In this document: piece by piece, positions 7,868 to 16,539 of the stretch
How the letters are laid out: each line of letters opens with the position of its first letter
Position numbering within the stretch: the first letter of the stretch is position 1
From: Salinactinospora qingdaonensis
Lineage (GTDB): Bacteria; Actinomycetota; Actinomycetes; Streptosporangiales; Streptosporangiaceae
Assembly: GCF_039539445.1 (NCBI RefSeq)
Contig: NZ_BAABDD010000007.1
Span: forward strand, 1 to 64,000
Direction of reading: 5' to 3'
DNA: 64,000 nt
The notes under the pieces: model-generated
What the model was told of the DNA's origin: nothing
Seen by the model: only the letters and a program-made list of their open reading frames with translations
The model's database searches: none
Translations under genes and position numbers: made by a program

Positions 7868-10800
7868 ATGCTCGAAGGTCGGTGGACGACCGTCACCGAA
7901 TCCGAGTTCGACCACGAGCGCCGGGGCCTGGAGGCCATTCGCACGAAACTGCCGAACAACGGCGTGTGGCGGGCGTGGTCGAACTTCACCTTCACCGCCA
8001 ACACCGGCCACGTGCGCGAGGTCGACCTGCTGGTGATCTCTCCCGGCGGCGTCCACATGATCGAGCTGAAGGACTGGCACGGCAGCGTCACCTCCGACAA
8101 CGGCACGTGGGTGCAGACCACCCCGCCCGGTCACCGCATCCCCTACAACAACCCCCTGCACCTGGTCACCAAGAAGTCGCGGGAACTGGCCGGCCTGCTC
8201 AAGCAGAACGGCGCGAACCCGTGGGTCTCGGCGTCGGTGTGCTTCACCGACTCCGCGTTGAAGGTGAGCCTGCCGCCCAACGACCAGAACGGTGTCTACA
8301 CGGTCGCCGAACTCGTGGAGATGCTGAAGCGGCCCCCGCGCGACGAGCGGCGCCGCATCGACGGTCCCTACGGCAACAAGATCGCCTCGGCGCTGAAGCG
8401 GGTCGGCATCCGCCGCAGCGACGCCGAGTACAAGGTCGGCCCGTACCTGCTGGAACGCACCGCTCTGGACACCGGCCCAACCTGGGCCGACTACCGCGCC
8501 CGGCACACCGAACTGGCCGAGACGGTGCGCGTCCGGGTCTACCTGCGCGAGCGCGGTGCGGACAGCACGCTGCGCGCCTCGGTGGACAGCGCCGCCCGGC
8601 GCGAGGCCGACGTCCTGCGCCGCTTCCCCCACCCCGGTGTGGTCCAGCTCAAGCAGTACCACCCCTCTGGCCACAAGGTCGGCCCGACGCTGATCTTCGA
8701 CTACCATCCGCACGCGCTGCGCCTGGACCACTACCTCGCCCAGTACGGCGACAAGCTCGACATCCTCGGCCGCGTGGCGCTGGTGCGCCAGCTCGCCGAG
8801 ACGGTGCGTTCGGCCCATTCCAGCCGTATCCACCACCGTGCGCTGGCGGCCCGCTCGATTCACGTGTTCCCCCGGCACCGCGACCGCGAGGGCCGCACCG
8901 TCGGCGAGGAGGCGGCCTGGCTCGCGCCGCATCTACAGATCTCCGATTGGCAGATCGCCATGCGCCGCGCCGACGCCCCCCAGACCTCCGGCGCGCAGCG
9001 CTACGCCCCCACGGCCCTGTCGGTGACCCACATCGCCGACGACGCCGACGCCTACATGGCCCCCGAGTTGACCGCGAAACACCCCGACCCGGTCGCTCTC
9101 GACGTGTACGGGCTGGGCGTGCTCACCTACCTGCTGGTGACCGGCACGGCCCCGGCCACCAGTCAGGCCGAGCTGATGTCCATCCTGAAGTCGGAGGAGA
9201 ACGGGCTGCGCCCCAGCGCGCTGGTGGACGGCCTCTCGGAGGACATCGACGATCTGGTGCGGGCCGCCACCGCCCACGAGCCGCAGCGGCGCCTGGCCAC
9301 GGTCGACGAGTTCTTGGAGATGCTGGAGCTCGCCGAGGACACGCTCACCGCCCCCGCCGAGCCTGCACCGCAGCGGGAGGAGGAGAGCGAGAAGGACCCG
9401 CTGGAGGCGGTCGCGGGCGACGTGCTGGCCGGACGCTGGGAGGTGCGGCGCCGGCTGGGCACCGGCTCGACCAGCCGCGCCTTCCTCGTGCGCGACCTGC
9501 ACGCCGACCTGAAGACGCGCGGCGCCCGCGCCTTCGCCGTGCTCAAGGTGGCCCTGTCGGACAGCCGCGCCGAGCTGCTGACCCGCGAGGCCGAGGTCAT
9601 GAACGGGCTGCGTCCCGACTCGCGCATCATCCAACTGGTCGAACCGGAGCCGCTGTCCATCGGCGGGCGCACCGTGCTGGCCCTGGAGTACGTGGGCGAC
9701 GAGCGCGACGCGGCGCAGCAGGCCGATCCCGCCGCCGGCTCCTCGCGCCACCGTCAGGAGACCGTGGCCCGCCAGGTGCGCGAGAACGGCCGCCTCCAGG
9801 TGGACCAACTGGAAGCCTACGGTGACTACCTGTTCGGCGCGGTCGACTTCCTGGAGGGCGAGGGAACGTGGCACCGCGACCTCAAGCCCGACAACATCGC
9901 TATCCGGGTGCGCCCCAACCGCACCCGCGAACTGGTGTTGATCGACTTCTCCCTGGCCGGCTATCCGGCGCAGGACATCACCGTCGGTACAGAGGGGTAC
10001 CTTGACCCGTTCCTGGGCCACGTGACGGGCCGGGTCTACGACGCCCACGCCGAGCGCTACGCTCTCGCCGTCTCGCTGCACGAAATGGCGGCAGGTGAAT
10101 TGCCGGTTTGGTCTGACGGCAAGGTGGCCCCGCAGCAGACCGACCCCGAGCAGTGGCCCTACCCCACGATCGCCGCCGACGCCTTCGACCCCGCCATCCG
10201 AGACGGGCTCGTCGCCTTCTTCCGCAAGGCGCTGCACCGCGACACCACCCAGCGCTTCGGCGACCTCAAGCCGATGCGCGACGCCTGGCGCCGGATCTTC
10301 CTGGACGCGGAACGGACCGTGCCCTCCGGGGGACGCATCACCCGCCACCCCGCCCCCGCCGCCGAGCAGGGCGAGACCGGCGGCGAAAGCGCCGAGGCCG
10401 CCCCGGCGATCGCCGAGGCCGAACCGCTCTCCGCCGAGCAGGAGCGCGAGCGGCTCGCCGCCTGCGCCGACCGCGACACCCACCTCTCCGCGGCGGGACT
10501 CACCCCGGCCGCCGAATCGTTCCTGTACGGGCTGGGCATCACCACCGTCGGCGAGCTACTCGACTACAGCCAGCGCAACCTGGTCAACGCCCCCGGGCTG
10601 GGCGCCAAAACCCGCAGCGAGATCCAGCGCCGCCAACGCGAGTGGGGCGAGCGGCTGCGCGAGGCGCCCGTCTCCCCACTCACCCCCACGGGACGCCGCG
10701 ACGCCAAAGTGGAACTGGCGGAGCACAGCAAAGTCGAGTCCGCCCTCGCCGACAGTGTCGCCACTGGCGACAGCGCCGACACTCTCCCCGGCAGCGCCCT

Positions 10801-12499
10801 ACGTGCAGTCAGCCTCGACGCGCTGGCCACGGTCCTCGTGCCCGAGCTGAAACGCAACGGCGACAACCGCAGCGAGGTCGAGATGGTGCGGCTACTGCTG
10901 CGCCTGCCCGACGAGCGCGGCGAGCTGCCCGACATCGGCGTGTGGCCCAAGCAGAAGGACGTGGCCGCCGCCTTGGGGCTCAGCGTCGGCCGCATCCCGC
11001 ACCTGCTCAAGAAGCAGCGGACCCGGTGGCGCAAGCACCCCGCCATGCGGGAGCTGCGCGAGGAGATCCTGGAACTGCTCGCGGAGTTCGGCCGGGTCGC
11101 CTCCGCCGCCGAGATCGCCGACGCGCTCGTCGTGCGACGCGGTACCCGGCTTCCCGAGCGGCCCCAGCGCCGGGCGCTCGCCCTGGCCGCCGTCCGCGCG
11201 GTGGTGGAGATCGAGCAGCTTGACCCCGAGAAAAGCGAGTTCCGCCACGCACCCAACCGCGAGGCCACCGACGAGGCCACGGGCGCCGGGCTGCTGGCGC
11301 TGGAGGTCGGCGACGACGACGCCCCCGACACCCCCTCCGCGCCCGGCCTGCTCGACTACGCCCAGCGGCTGGGCCGCGTGGCCGACAGGCTCGCCAAGCT
11401 CGACACCCTGCCCACCGCGACCACCGTCCTCGGGGAGCTGGGCGCGCTCACCCCACCGGCCGGGGCCGTCGAGTGGGACGAGCGCCGCATGGTGAAGCTG
11501 GCAGCCGCCGCGTCCCGCAACGCCGCCGCCACCCCGCGCCTGGAGATCTACCCCCGTGACCTGCCGCTGGTGCGGGCGCTGCGGCTCACCCAGGCGGGCC
11601 TGGTGCGGCTCATCCCCGACGTCGCCCACGAACGCCAGCCCGGCCTCACCCCCGCCGAGATCCACGAGCGGGTGCTCGCCCGCTTCCCGGCGCTGGCCGA
11701 CAGCGAGGGCGGGCAGGGGCTGCCCACGGGCGGGCCGCTCACCACGGCGCTGCGCCAGGCCGGGTTCGACCTCACGCTGGCCACCCGCGAAGACACGGGG
11801 ACGCTGCGCTACCTGCCCGCACGCGAGGAGACCGCCTCCAGCTACCTCTCGGTGAGCACCCGGCGGCGCAGCACCAGCCGCGGCGTGTTCACCCGCTACG
11901 CCGACGATCCGCAGATCGCGGGCGCGGTGCGAGCCGAAGAGCGGTTGACCGCCTCGGCCCGGCGCGATGGCTTCCGGGTGCTGACCGTGCGCACCGGCGC
12001 CAGCGCGCGGGCCGCCGCCGAACTGAGCGACCCCGGTGGCAGGTTCGCCGCCGAGCGGGTCTCGGTCACCGAACTGTTCCTGGAAGCCATGCACGGGCTG
12101 GTGCAACCGGGCCAGAAACCGACCTGGGAGACCATCCTGCGCGCCGACGCCGCCGAGCCCGGCACGAAGGCGGCGCTGCGGCTGGCCGAGTACACGCGCA
12201 CGGCCTGGGGGCAGGTCGAGCCGCGGCTGCGGTCCCTGCTGGCCCGCGACGCCGGAGCAGGGCCGGTGCTGCTGAGCGACGCCGGAGTGTTCGCCCGCTA
12301 CGACGCCATGACGACGTTGGGCCGGCTCGCCGACCAGGCCCGCCACGGCGGGCGCGGCCTGTGGCTGCTGTGCCCGCAGAGCGACCCCGCCCGCGAGCCG
12401 CGACTGGGCCACGTCGCCGTGCCCTACCAGGCCGGGTTGGGCGAATGGGTCGAGCTGCCGGAGGCGTGGGTGACCAACACCCACCGCTCCGGCGTGTAG
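7868..12499 (+). CDS. pglW: BREX type 2 serine/threonine kinase PglW
   Basis: 1543 residues, a typical PglW size. An N-terminal NERD nuclease-related domain carries the PD-(D/E)xK pattern EVDLLVI plus MIELKDW (D53, E66, K68). The first kinase-like domain (about 220-495) is degenerate: the HRD region reads HHRALAARS. The second (about 525-815) is intact, with HRDLKPDN (669-676) and DFS at 693-695. Then come a helix-hairpin-helix stretch (GLGITTVGELLDYSQRNLVN) and sigma-like helix-turn-helix regions. GGAG precedes ATG 7868. It is the first gene of the BREX operon; Pgl systems stop phage growth, and PglW is the kinase component, presumably phosphorylating other members. Confidence 0.93.
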   Translation: MLEGRWTTVTESEFDHERRGLEAIRTKLPNNGVWRAWSNFTFTANTGHVREVDLLVISPGGVHMIELKDWHGSVTSDNGTWVQTTPPGHRIPYNNPLHLVTKKSRELAGLLKQNGANPWVSASVCFTDSALKVSLPPNDQNGVYTVAELVEMLKRPPRDERRRIDGPYGNKIASALKRVGIRRSDAEYKVGPYLLERTALDTGPTWADYRARHTELAETVRVRVYLRERGADSTLRASVDSAARREADVLRRFPHPGVVQLKQYHPSGHKVGPTLIFDYHPHALRLDHYLAQYGDKLDILGRVALVRQLAETVRSAHSSRIHHRALAARSIHVFPRHRDREGRTVGEEAAWLAPHLQISDWQIAMRRADAPQTSGAQRYAPTALSVTHIADDADAYMAPELTAKHPDPVALDVYGLGVLTYLLVTGTAPATSQAELMSILKSEENGLRPSALVDGLSEDIDDLVRAATAHEPQRRLATVDEFLEMLELAEDTLTAPAEPAPQREEESEKDPLEAVAGDVLAGRWEVRRRLGTGSTSRAFLVRDLHADLKTRGARAFAVLKVALSDSRAELLTREAEVMNGLRPDSRIIQLVEPEPLSIGGRTVLALEYVGDERDAAQQADPAAGSSRHRQETVARQVRENGRLQVDQLEAYGDYLFGAVDFLEGEGTWHRDLKPDNIAIRVRPNRTRELVLIDFSLAGYPAQDITVGTEGYLDPFLGHVTGRVYDAHAERYALAVSLHEMAAGELPVWSDGKVAPQQTDPEQWPYPTIAADAFDPAIRDGLVAFFRKALHRDTTQRFGDLKPMRDAWRRIFLDAERTVPSGGRITRHPAPAAEQGETGGESAEAAPAIAEAEPLSAEQERERLAACADRDTHLSAAGLTPAAESFLYGLGITTVGELLDYSQRNLVNAPGLGAKTRSEIQRRQREWGERLREAPVSPLTPTGRRDAKVELAEHSKVESALADSVATGDSADTLPGSALRAVSLDALATVLVPELKRNGDNRSEVEMVRLLLRLPDERGELPDIGVWPKQKDVAAALGLSVGRIPHLLKKQRTRWRKHPAMRELREEILELLAEFGRVASAAEIADALVVRRGTRLPERPQRRALALAAVRAVVEIEQLDPEKSEFRHAPNREATDEATGAGLLALEVGDDDAPDTPSAPGLLDYAQRLGRVADRLAKLDTLPTATTVLGELGALTPPAGAVEWDERRMVKLAAAASRNAAATPRLEIYPRDLPLVRALRLTQAGLVRLIPDVAHERQPGLTPAEIHERVLARFPALADSEGGQGLPTGGPLTTALRQAGFDLTLATREDTGTLRYLPAREETASSYLSVSTRRRSTSRGVFTRYADDPQIAGAVRAEERLTASARRDGFRVLTVRTGASARAAAELSDPGGRFAAERVSVTELFLEAMHGLVQPGQKPTWETILRADAAEPGTKAALRLAEYTRTAWGQVEPRLRSLLARDAGAGPVLLSDAGVFARYDAMTTLGRLADQARHGGRGLWLLCPQSDPAREPRLGHVAVPYQAGLGEWVELPEAWVTNTHRSGV

Positions 12500-12619
12500 C
12501 GGCGGCCGGCGCCGAGGGCACACGCCCCCGGGCACTCCCCGGACACATCGCGGACATATCGCGTGAAGGCCAGAGCGGCCACGCGGAGATCAGAGGACAA
12601 CGTAACGAGGGAGGGCCGC

Positions 12620-15600
12620 ATGATCGACCGCGCGGCACTGTTGGCGGATCTCAAACCCCAGGTCAAGCGAGTGGAGACCGATCTGGCCGCGCAGGTGCGC
12701 AAGCTGTCCGAGGTCGGCACCCGGCTGCGCGGGGAGTACGACCGGGCTTACAAGCTGGGCCGCACCGCCGCCACGTGGAACAGTTGGCTCGACGAGCGGG
12801 TCACCCAGGCCGCGGCGGCGTGGGTGCTGGGCACCGTGTTCGTCCGCTTCTCCGAGGACAACCACCTCATCCCCGAGCCCTATCTCACCGGCCCCACGGC
12901 CGAGCGCCGCGACCTGGCCCAAGCCCGGTATGAGGCGTACGTGGACCGCGACCCCGACCCCACCTACCGCGGCTGGCTGGAACACGCCTTCGCCGACCTG
13001 GGAGCGGGACAGGTGAACAAGCTGCTGTTCCACCCCGACCACAACCCGCTGTTCCAGATCCCGCTGAGCCATGACGGCGCCCGCGAACTCGTCGAGTTCT
13101 GGCGCGAACGCGACGAGGACGGGGAACTCGTCCATGACTTCACCGACCCGCTGCGGGAAGGCGGGACGGAAGGGTGGGACACCCGGTTTTTGGGCGACCT
13201 TTACCAGGATCTCTCTGAGGACGCGCAGAAGACCTATGCGCTGTTGCAGACTCCGGAGTTCGTCGAGGAGTTCATCCTCGACCGGACCATGGACCCGGCG
13301 GTGCGCGAGTTCGGCTACGAAGAGCTGCGCATGATCGACCCCACCTGCGGCTCGGGACACTTCGTGCTGGGTGCCTTCCGGCGGCTGGTGAAGCTGTGGG
13401 GAGAGCGTCAGCCGGGACGGGAGCTGCACGAACGGGTACGGGGGGCGCTGAACTCGGTCCACGGGGTGGACGTCAACCCCTTCGCCGTGGAGATCGCCCG
13501 CTTCCGCCTCCTGGTCGCGGCCATGGCGGCGGCCAACATCCACACCCTGGCCGAGGCGGGAAAGTACGAATGGCCCATCCATCTGGCAGTGGGCGACTCG
13601 CTGATCAAAGCCCGGCAGCTCGAACTCCCCATGGAAGGCGAGGAGTCCGGCGACGAACTGGCCGAATTCTCCTACGCCACGGAGGACGTACACGAGTATC
13701 CAGGCATTCTTGAGCCGAGAAGCTACCACGTGGTGGTGGGAAACCCGCCCTACATCACGGTGAAGGACAGGAAGCTCAACAAGCTGTACCGGGAGCTGTA
13801 CAGCGCCTGCTCGGGCACGTATGCGCTTTCGGTGCCCTTCGCGCAACGGTTCTTCGAGCTGGCCACACGCGGTGACGATGACGGGAACGGATACGGCCGG
13901 GTCGGCCAGATCACCGCGAACTCCTTCATGAAACGCGAGTTCGGCGCGAAGCTGATCGAGGAGTACTTCGCCCACCACGTGGAACTCACCGAGGTCATTG
14001 ACACCTCGGGAGCCTACATCCCCGGGCACGGGACGCCGACGGTCATCCTCGTCGGCATACCGCGAGATGGAAAGAAGCGCTCGGCCACCATCCGCACCGT
14101 ACGTAGCGTCCAAGGAGAACCCGCCGCACCGGAGAACCCCGAAGAGGGGTTGGTGTGGTCGGCTATTCTGAAACAAGTCGACCAGCCTAGTTCACTAAGT
14201 AAATGGGTCTCAGTAGGCGACCTGGAGCGTGAGCGCTACTTTGGCAGGCAGCCATGGATTCTTGTTGATGGTGGCTTGGAGATAGTTGAGGAAATCAATT
14301 TCTTGGTTGATTCTCGACTGGGGGAGATAAGTAGTTCAATTGGGCGCTACGCACACACTGGCGCGGATTCTGTTTATTTATCTTCGGTGGGAGGGTGGAA
14401 TAGGTATGGCGTAGAAAGTTCGCATGTAGTTTCTTTGGTGGAGGGTGACGTTGTTCGTGACTGGGTTATAGCTGCCACTGCTGAATCTATTTTTCCTTAT
14501 GCAGATGATCTGAAGGCTGAACTTGCGCCAGATCTGGAGCCCTTGTTGTGGTGCTATCGCTCTTTGCTGCGAGAGCGACGCGAACCTGGAGGTAAGCATG
14601 AAGAAATCGGATTGACATGGTATGAGTGGAGTCGCTGGCATCCTGAGCGATTTTCTGTTCCCTTTGGGGTTTCGCTGGCTGAGGTGGCTACACATAATCA
14701 TTTTGTGTTAGATCGAGGGGGTAAGGTTTTTAAGCAAACTGCTCCCGTGATTAAACTAAAAGAGGAGTCAAATAAAGAGAATTATTTACGACTTCTTGGG
14801 GTTCTCAATAGCTCCACGGCCTGCTTCTGGCTCAAAATGAACTGTCACAATAAAGGTGGAAGTGGATTGGGGAGAGGCTTTCAAGACGAACAGTGGGAGA
14901 ACCGCTATCAATTCAATGGTGCTAACGTCGAACGTTACCCTCTCCCCGCCTCCTATCCCACCTCCCTCGCCACTGAGCTTGATTCCCTTGCGCAGGAACT
15001 CTCCGCTACAACCCCCTCTGCCATCGCACAGTCCACCACCCCCACCGCCGCTGCCCTCCGCGACGCCAAGGAGAAATGGGAATCCACCCGTGCGCGGATG
15101 ATCGCGCTGCAAGAAGAGTTGGACTGGCAGGTCTACGGCATCTACAACCTGCTTCCTGAGGGTTGGTCCTCCGAGGATCTGCTCCTCCCGGACTCGGTGG
15201 AGGTGCCGGAACTCGCGCTTGGCGAGCGTGCGTTCGAGATCGTGTTGGCTCGCCAGGTCGCCGAGGGGGAGGCTTCGGGGGAGTGGTTCACGCGGCACGG
15301 CTCCACCCCGATCACGGAGTTCCCGTCCCACTGGCCGGAGTCCTACCGGGAGCTCGTGCGAAAGCGGATCGAGGTCATCGAGTCGTCCCGCGCCATCGGC
15401 ATGGTGGAGCGGCCCGAGTACAAGCGCCGCTGGGCCACCGAGGGCTGGGAGGCGATGCGGCAGAAGGCGCTGCGTTCCTGGCTGCTGGACCGGATGGAAG
15501 CCCGTGAGCACTGGTACGACGAGAACGGGATGCCCGGCCTGGTGTCGCTGGCGCGGCTCACCGACATGCTCTCCCGCGACGAGGACTTCGTCTCCGTCGC

Positions 15601-16225
15601 CGGGATCTACGCCCCCCGCACCGACCTGAGCGCCGTGGTCGCCGAGCTGATCACCGAGGAGCACGTCCCCTTCCTGTCCGCGCTGCGCTACAAGCCCTCC
15701 GGGTTGAAGAAGCGCGCCGACTGGGAGGAGGTCTGGTACCTCCAGCGCAAGGAGGACGCCGCCCCCGACGAGCCCGCCAAGCGCAAGATCCGCGACTCCA
15801 TCCCGGTTCCCCCCAAGTACACGTCGGCTGACTTCCTGCGCTCCTCCTACTGGCGGGCGCGCGGGAAGCTGGACGTGCCCAAGGAACGGTTCATCTCCTA
15901 CGGCTCGGTCAACACCGCCACCCCCGACCTGTACGGCTGGGCGGGCTGGGACCACCGGGAGCAGGCGCAGGCGCTGGCCACCTACTTCACCAACCAGCCC
16001 CTCTCAACCGAGGAGATCACCCCGTTCCTGGCCGGGCTGCTGGAGCTCCAGCCGTGGCTGGAGCAGTGGCACGGCGAGTTCGACATGAACTACAGCGGCT
16101 CCCCGGCCGCCTTCTTCGCCGGCTACCGCCAGCAGATGCAGGGCGAGCACGGCCTGACCGACGACGACTTGCGGGCCTGGCGCCCGGCCGCCGCCGGCCG
16201 CGGGCGCCGCCCCACGAAGAAGTAG
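12620..16225 (+). CDS. pglX: BREX type 2 adenine-specific DNA methyltransferase PglX
   Basis: 1201 residues from ATG 12620, preceded by GAGGGAGG. The N6-adenine methyltransferase motifs are DPTCGSGHF (motif I, from residue 240) and NPPY (375-378), preceded by an N-terminal helical region. The central part (about residues 520-775, bases 14170-14945) is far lower in GC than the flanks and contains rare TTA codons; this is where a target-recognition domain is expected. PglX marks host DNA so that BREX can tell self from phage. The stop codon is 3 bases before a dispersed repeat element. In Streptomyces, pglX is phase variable; I see no homopolymer tract that would do this here. Confidence 0.93.
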   Translation: MIDRAALLADLKPQVKRVETDLAAQVRKLSEVGTRLRGEYDRAYKLGRTAATWNSWLDERVTQAAAAWVLGTVFVRFSEDNHLIPEPYLTGPTAERRDLAQARYEAYVDRDPDPTYRGWLEHAFADLGAGQVNKLLFHPDHNPLFQIPLSHDGARELVEFWRERDEDGELVHDFTDPLREGGTEGWDTRFLGDLYQDLSEDAQKTYALLQTPEFVEEFILDRTMDPAVREFGYEELRMIDPTCGSGHFVLGAFRRLVKLWGERQPGRELHERVRGALNSVHGVDVNPFAVEIARFRLLVAAMAAANIHTLAEAGKYEWPIHLAVGDSLIKARQLELPMEGEESGDELAEFSYATEDVHEYPGILEPRSYHVVVGNPPYITVKDRKLNKLYRELYSACSGTYALSVPFAQRFFELATRGDDDGNGYGRVGQITANSFMKREFGAKLIEEYFAHHVELTEVIDTSGAYIPGHGTPTVILVGIPRDGKKRSATIRTVRSVQGEPAAPENPEEGLVWSAILKQVDQPSSLSKWVSVGDLERERYFGRQPWILVDGGLEIVEEINFLVDSRLGEISSSIGRYAHTGADSVYLSSVGGWNRYGVESSHVVSLVEGDVVRDWVIAATAESIFPYADDLKAELAPDLEPLLWCYRSLLRERREPGGKHEEIGLTWYEWSRWHPERFSVPFGVSLAEVATHNHFVLDRGGKVFKQTAPVIKLKEESNKENYLRLLGVLNSSTACFWLKMNCHNKGGSGLGRGFQDEQWENRYQFNGANVERYPLPASYPTSLATELDSLAQELSATTPSAIAQSTTPTAAALRDAKEKWESTRARMIALQEELDWQVYGIYNLLPEGWSSEDLLLPDSVEVPELALGERAFEIVLARQVAEGEASGEWFTRHGSTPITEFPSHWPESYRELVRKRIEVIESSRAIGMVERPEYKRRWATEGWEAMRQKALRSWLLDRMEAREHWYDENGMPGLVSLARLTDMLSRDEDFVSVAGIYAPRTDLSAVVAELITEEHVPFLSALRYKPSGLKKRADWEEVWYLQRKEDAAPDEPAKRKIRDSIPVPPKYTSADFLRSSYWRARGKLDVPKERFISYGSVNTATPDLYGWAGWDHREQAQALATYFTNQPLSTEEITPFLAGLLELQPWLEQWHGEFDMNYSGSPAAFFAGYRQQMQGEHGLTDDDLRAWRPAAAGRGRRPTKK
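14170..14945 (+). other. Low-GC mosaic segment inside pglX (target-recognition region)
   Basis: Line-by-line counts give about 38% GC at 14281-14340 and 14701-14760, against 75% at 13501-13560 in the same gene. Three TTA leucine codons fall here. The frame stays open, and both edges return abruptly to high GC. This pattern suggests replacement of the recognition domain by recombination with a foreign allele. Confidence 0.75.
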
Positions 16226-16228
16226 TCC

Positions 16229-16480
16229 TAGGTTCTGTTTTTTGCAAAGGGCAGCCAGGGCCGACAGTGGGCGCACGCGGGCGAGTGTGTCCGTGCCGCC
16301 CACACGGGCGAGCGCGCCCACCGTCGCCCACGCGGGCGAGTGTGTCCGTGCCGCCCACGCGGGCGAGTGTGTTCGTGCCGCCCACCCGGGCTGCCGAGAT
16401 CGCGAAGCGATCGAGGCACGAGCGGACGACGAACACCCCCATAGCCCCGTACCCCAACCGTTCGAAAAACAGAACCTAAC
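16229..16480 (+). repeat. Composite dispersed element (copy ii) between pglX and pglY
   Basis: Full-length: left end TAGGTTCTGTTTTTTG, right end CCGTTCGAAAAACAGAACCT. The interior holds three to four imperfect tandem units of a GCGGGCGAGTGTGTCCGTGC type (about 16270-16385) and the core hairpin (loop GAA) at 16390-16425. It begins 3 bases after the pglX stop. The remaining sequence to pglY holds an AAGGAG at 16519. Confidence 0.85.
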
Positions 16481-16539
16481 CCCGAAGCGAAAACCCACCA
16501 TCAGGAGCAGCGGAACAGAAGGAGAGCGAGACACCCCCC

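Noticed and set aside
8933..12535. Minus-strand frames of 516 and 547 codons opposite pglW
   Set aside because: Shadow frames of a high-GC gene; pglW has recognised domains throughout on the plus strand.
14378..14701. Minus-strand frame within the low-GC part of pglX as an inserted gene
   Set aside because: The PglX frame continues without interruption and the minus-strand product has no features; this is a mosaic domain, not an insertion.
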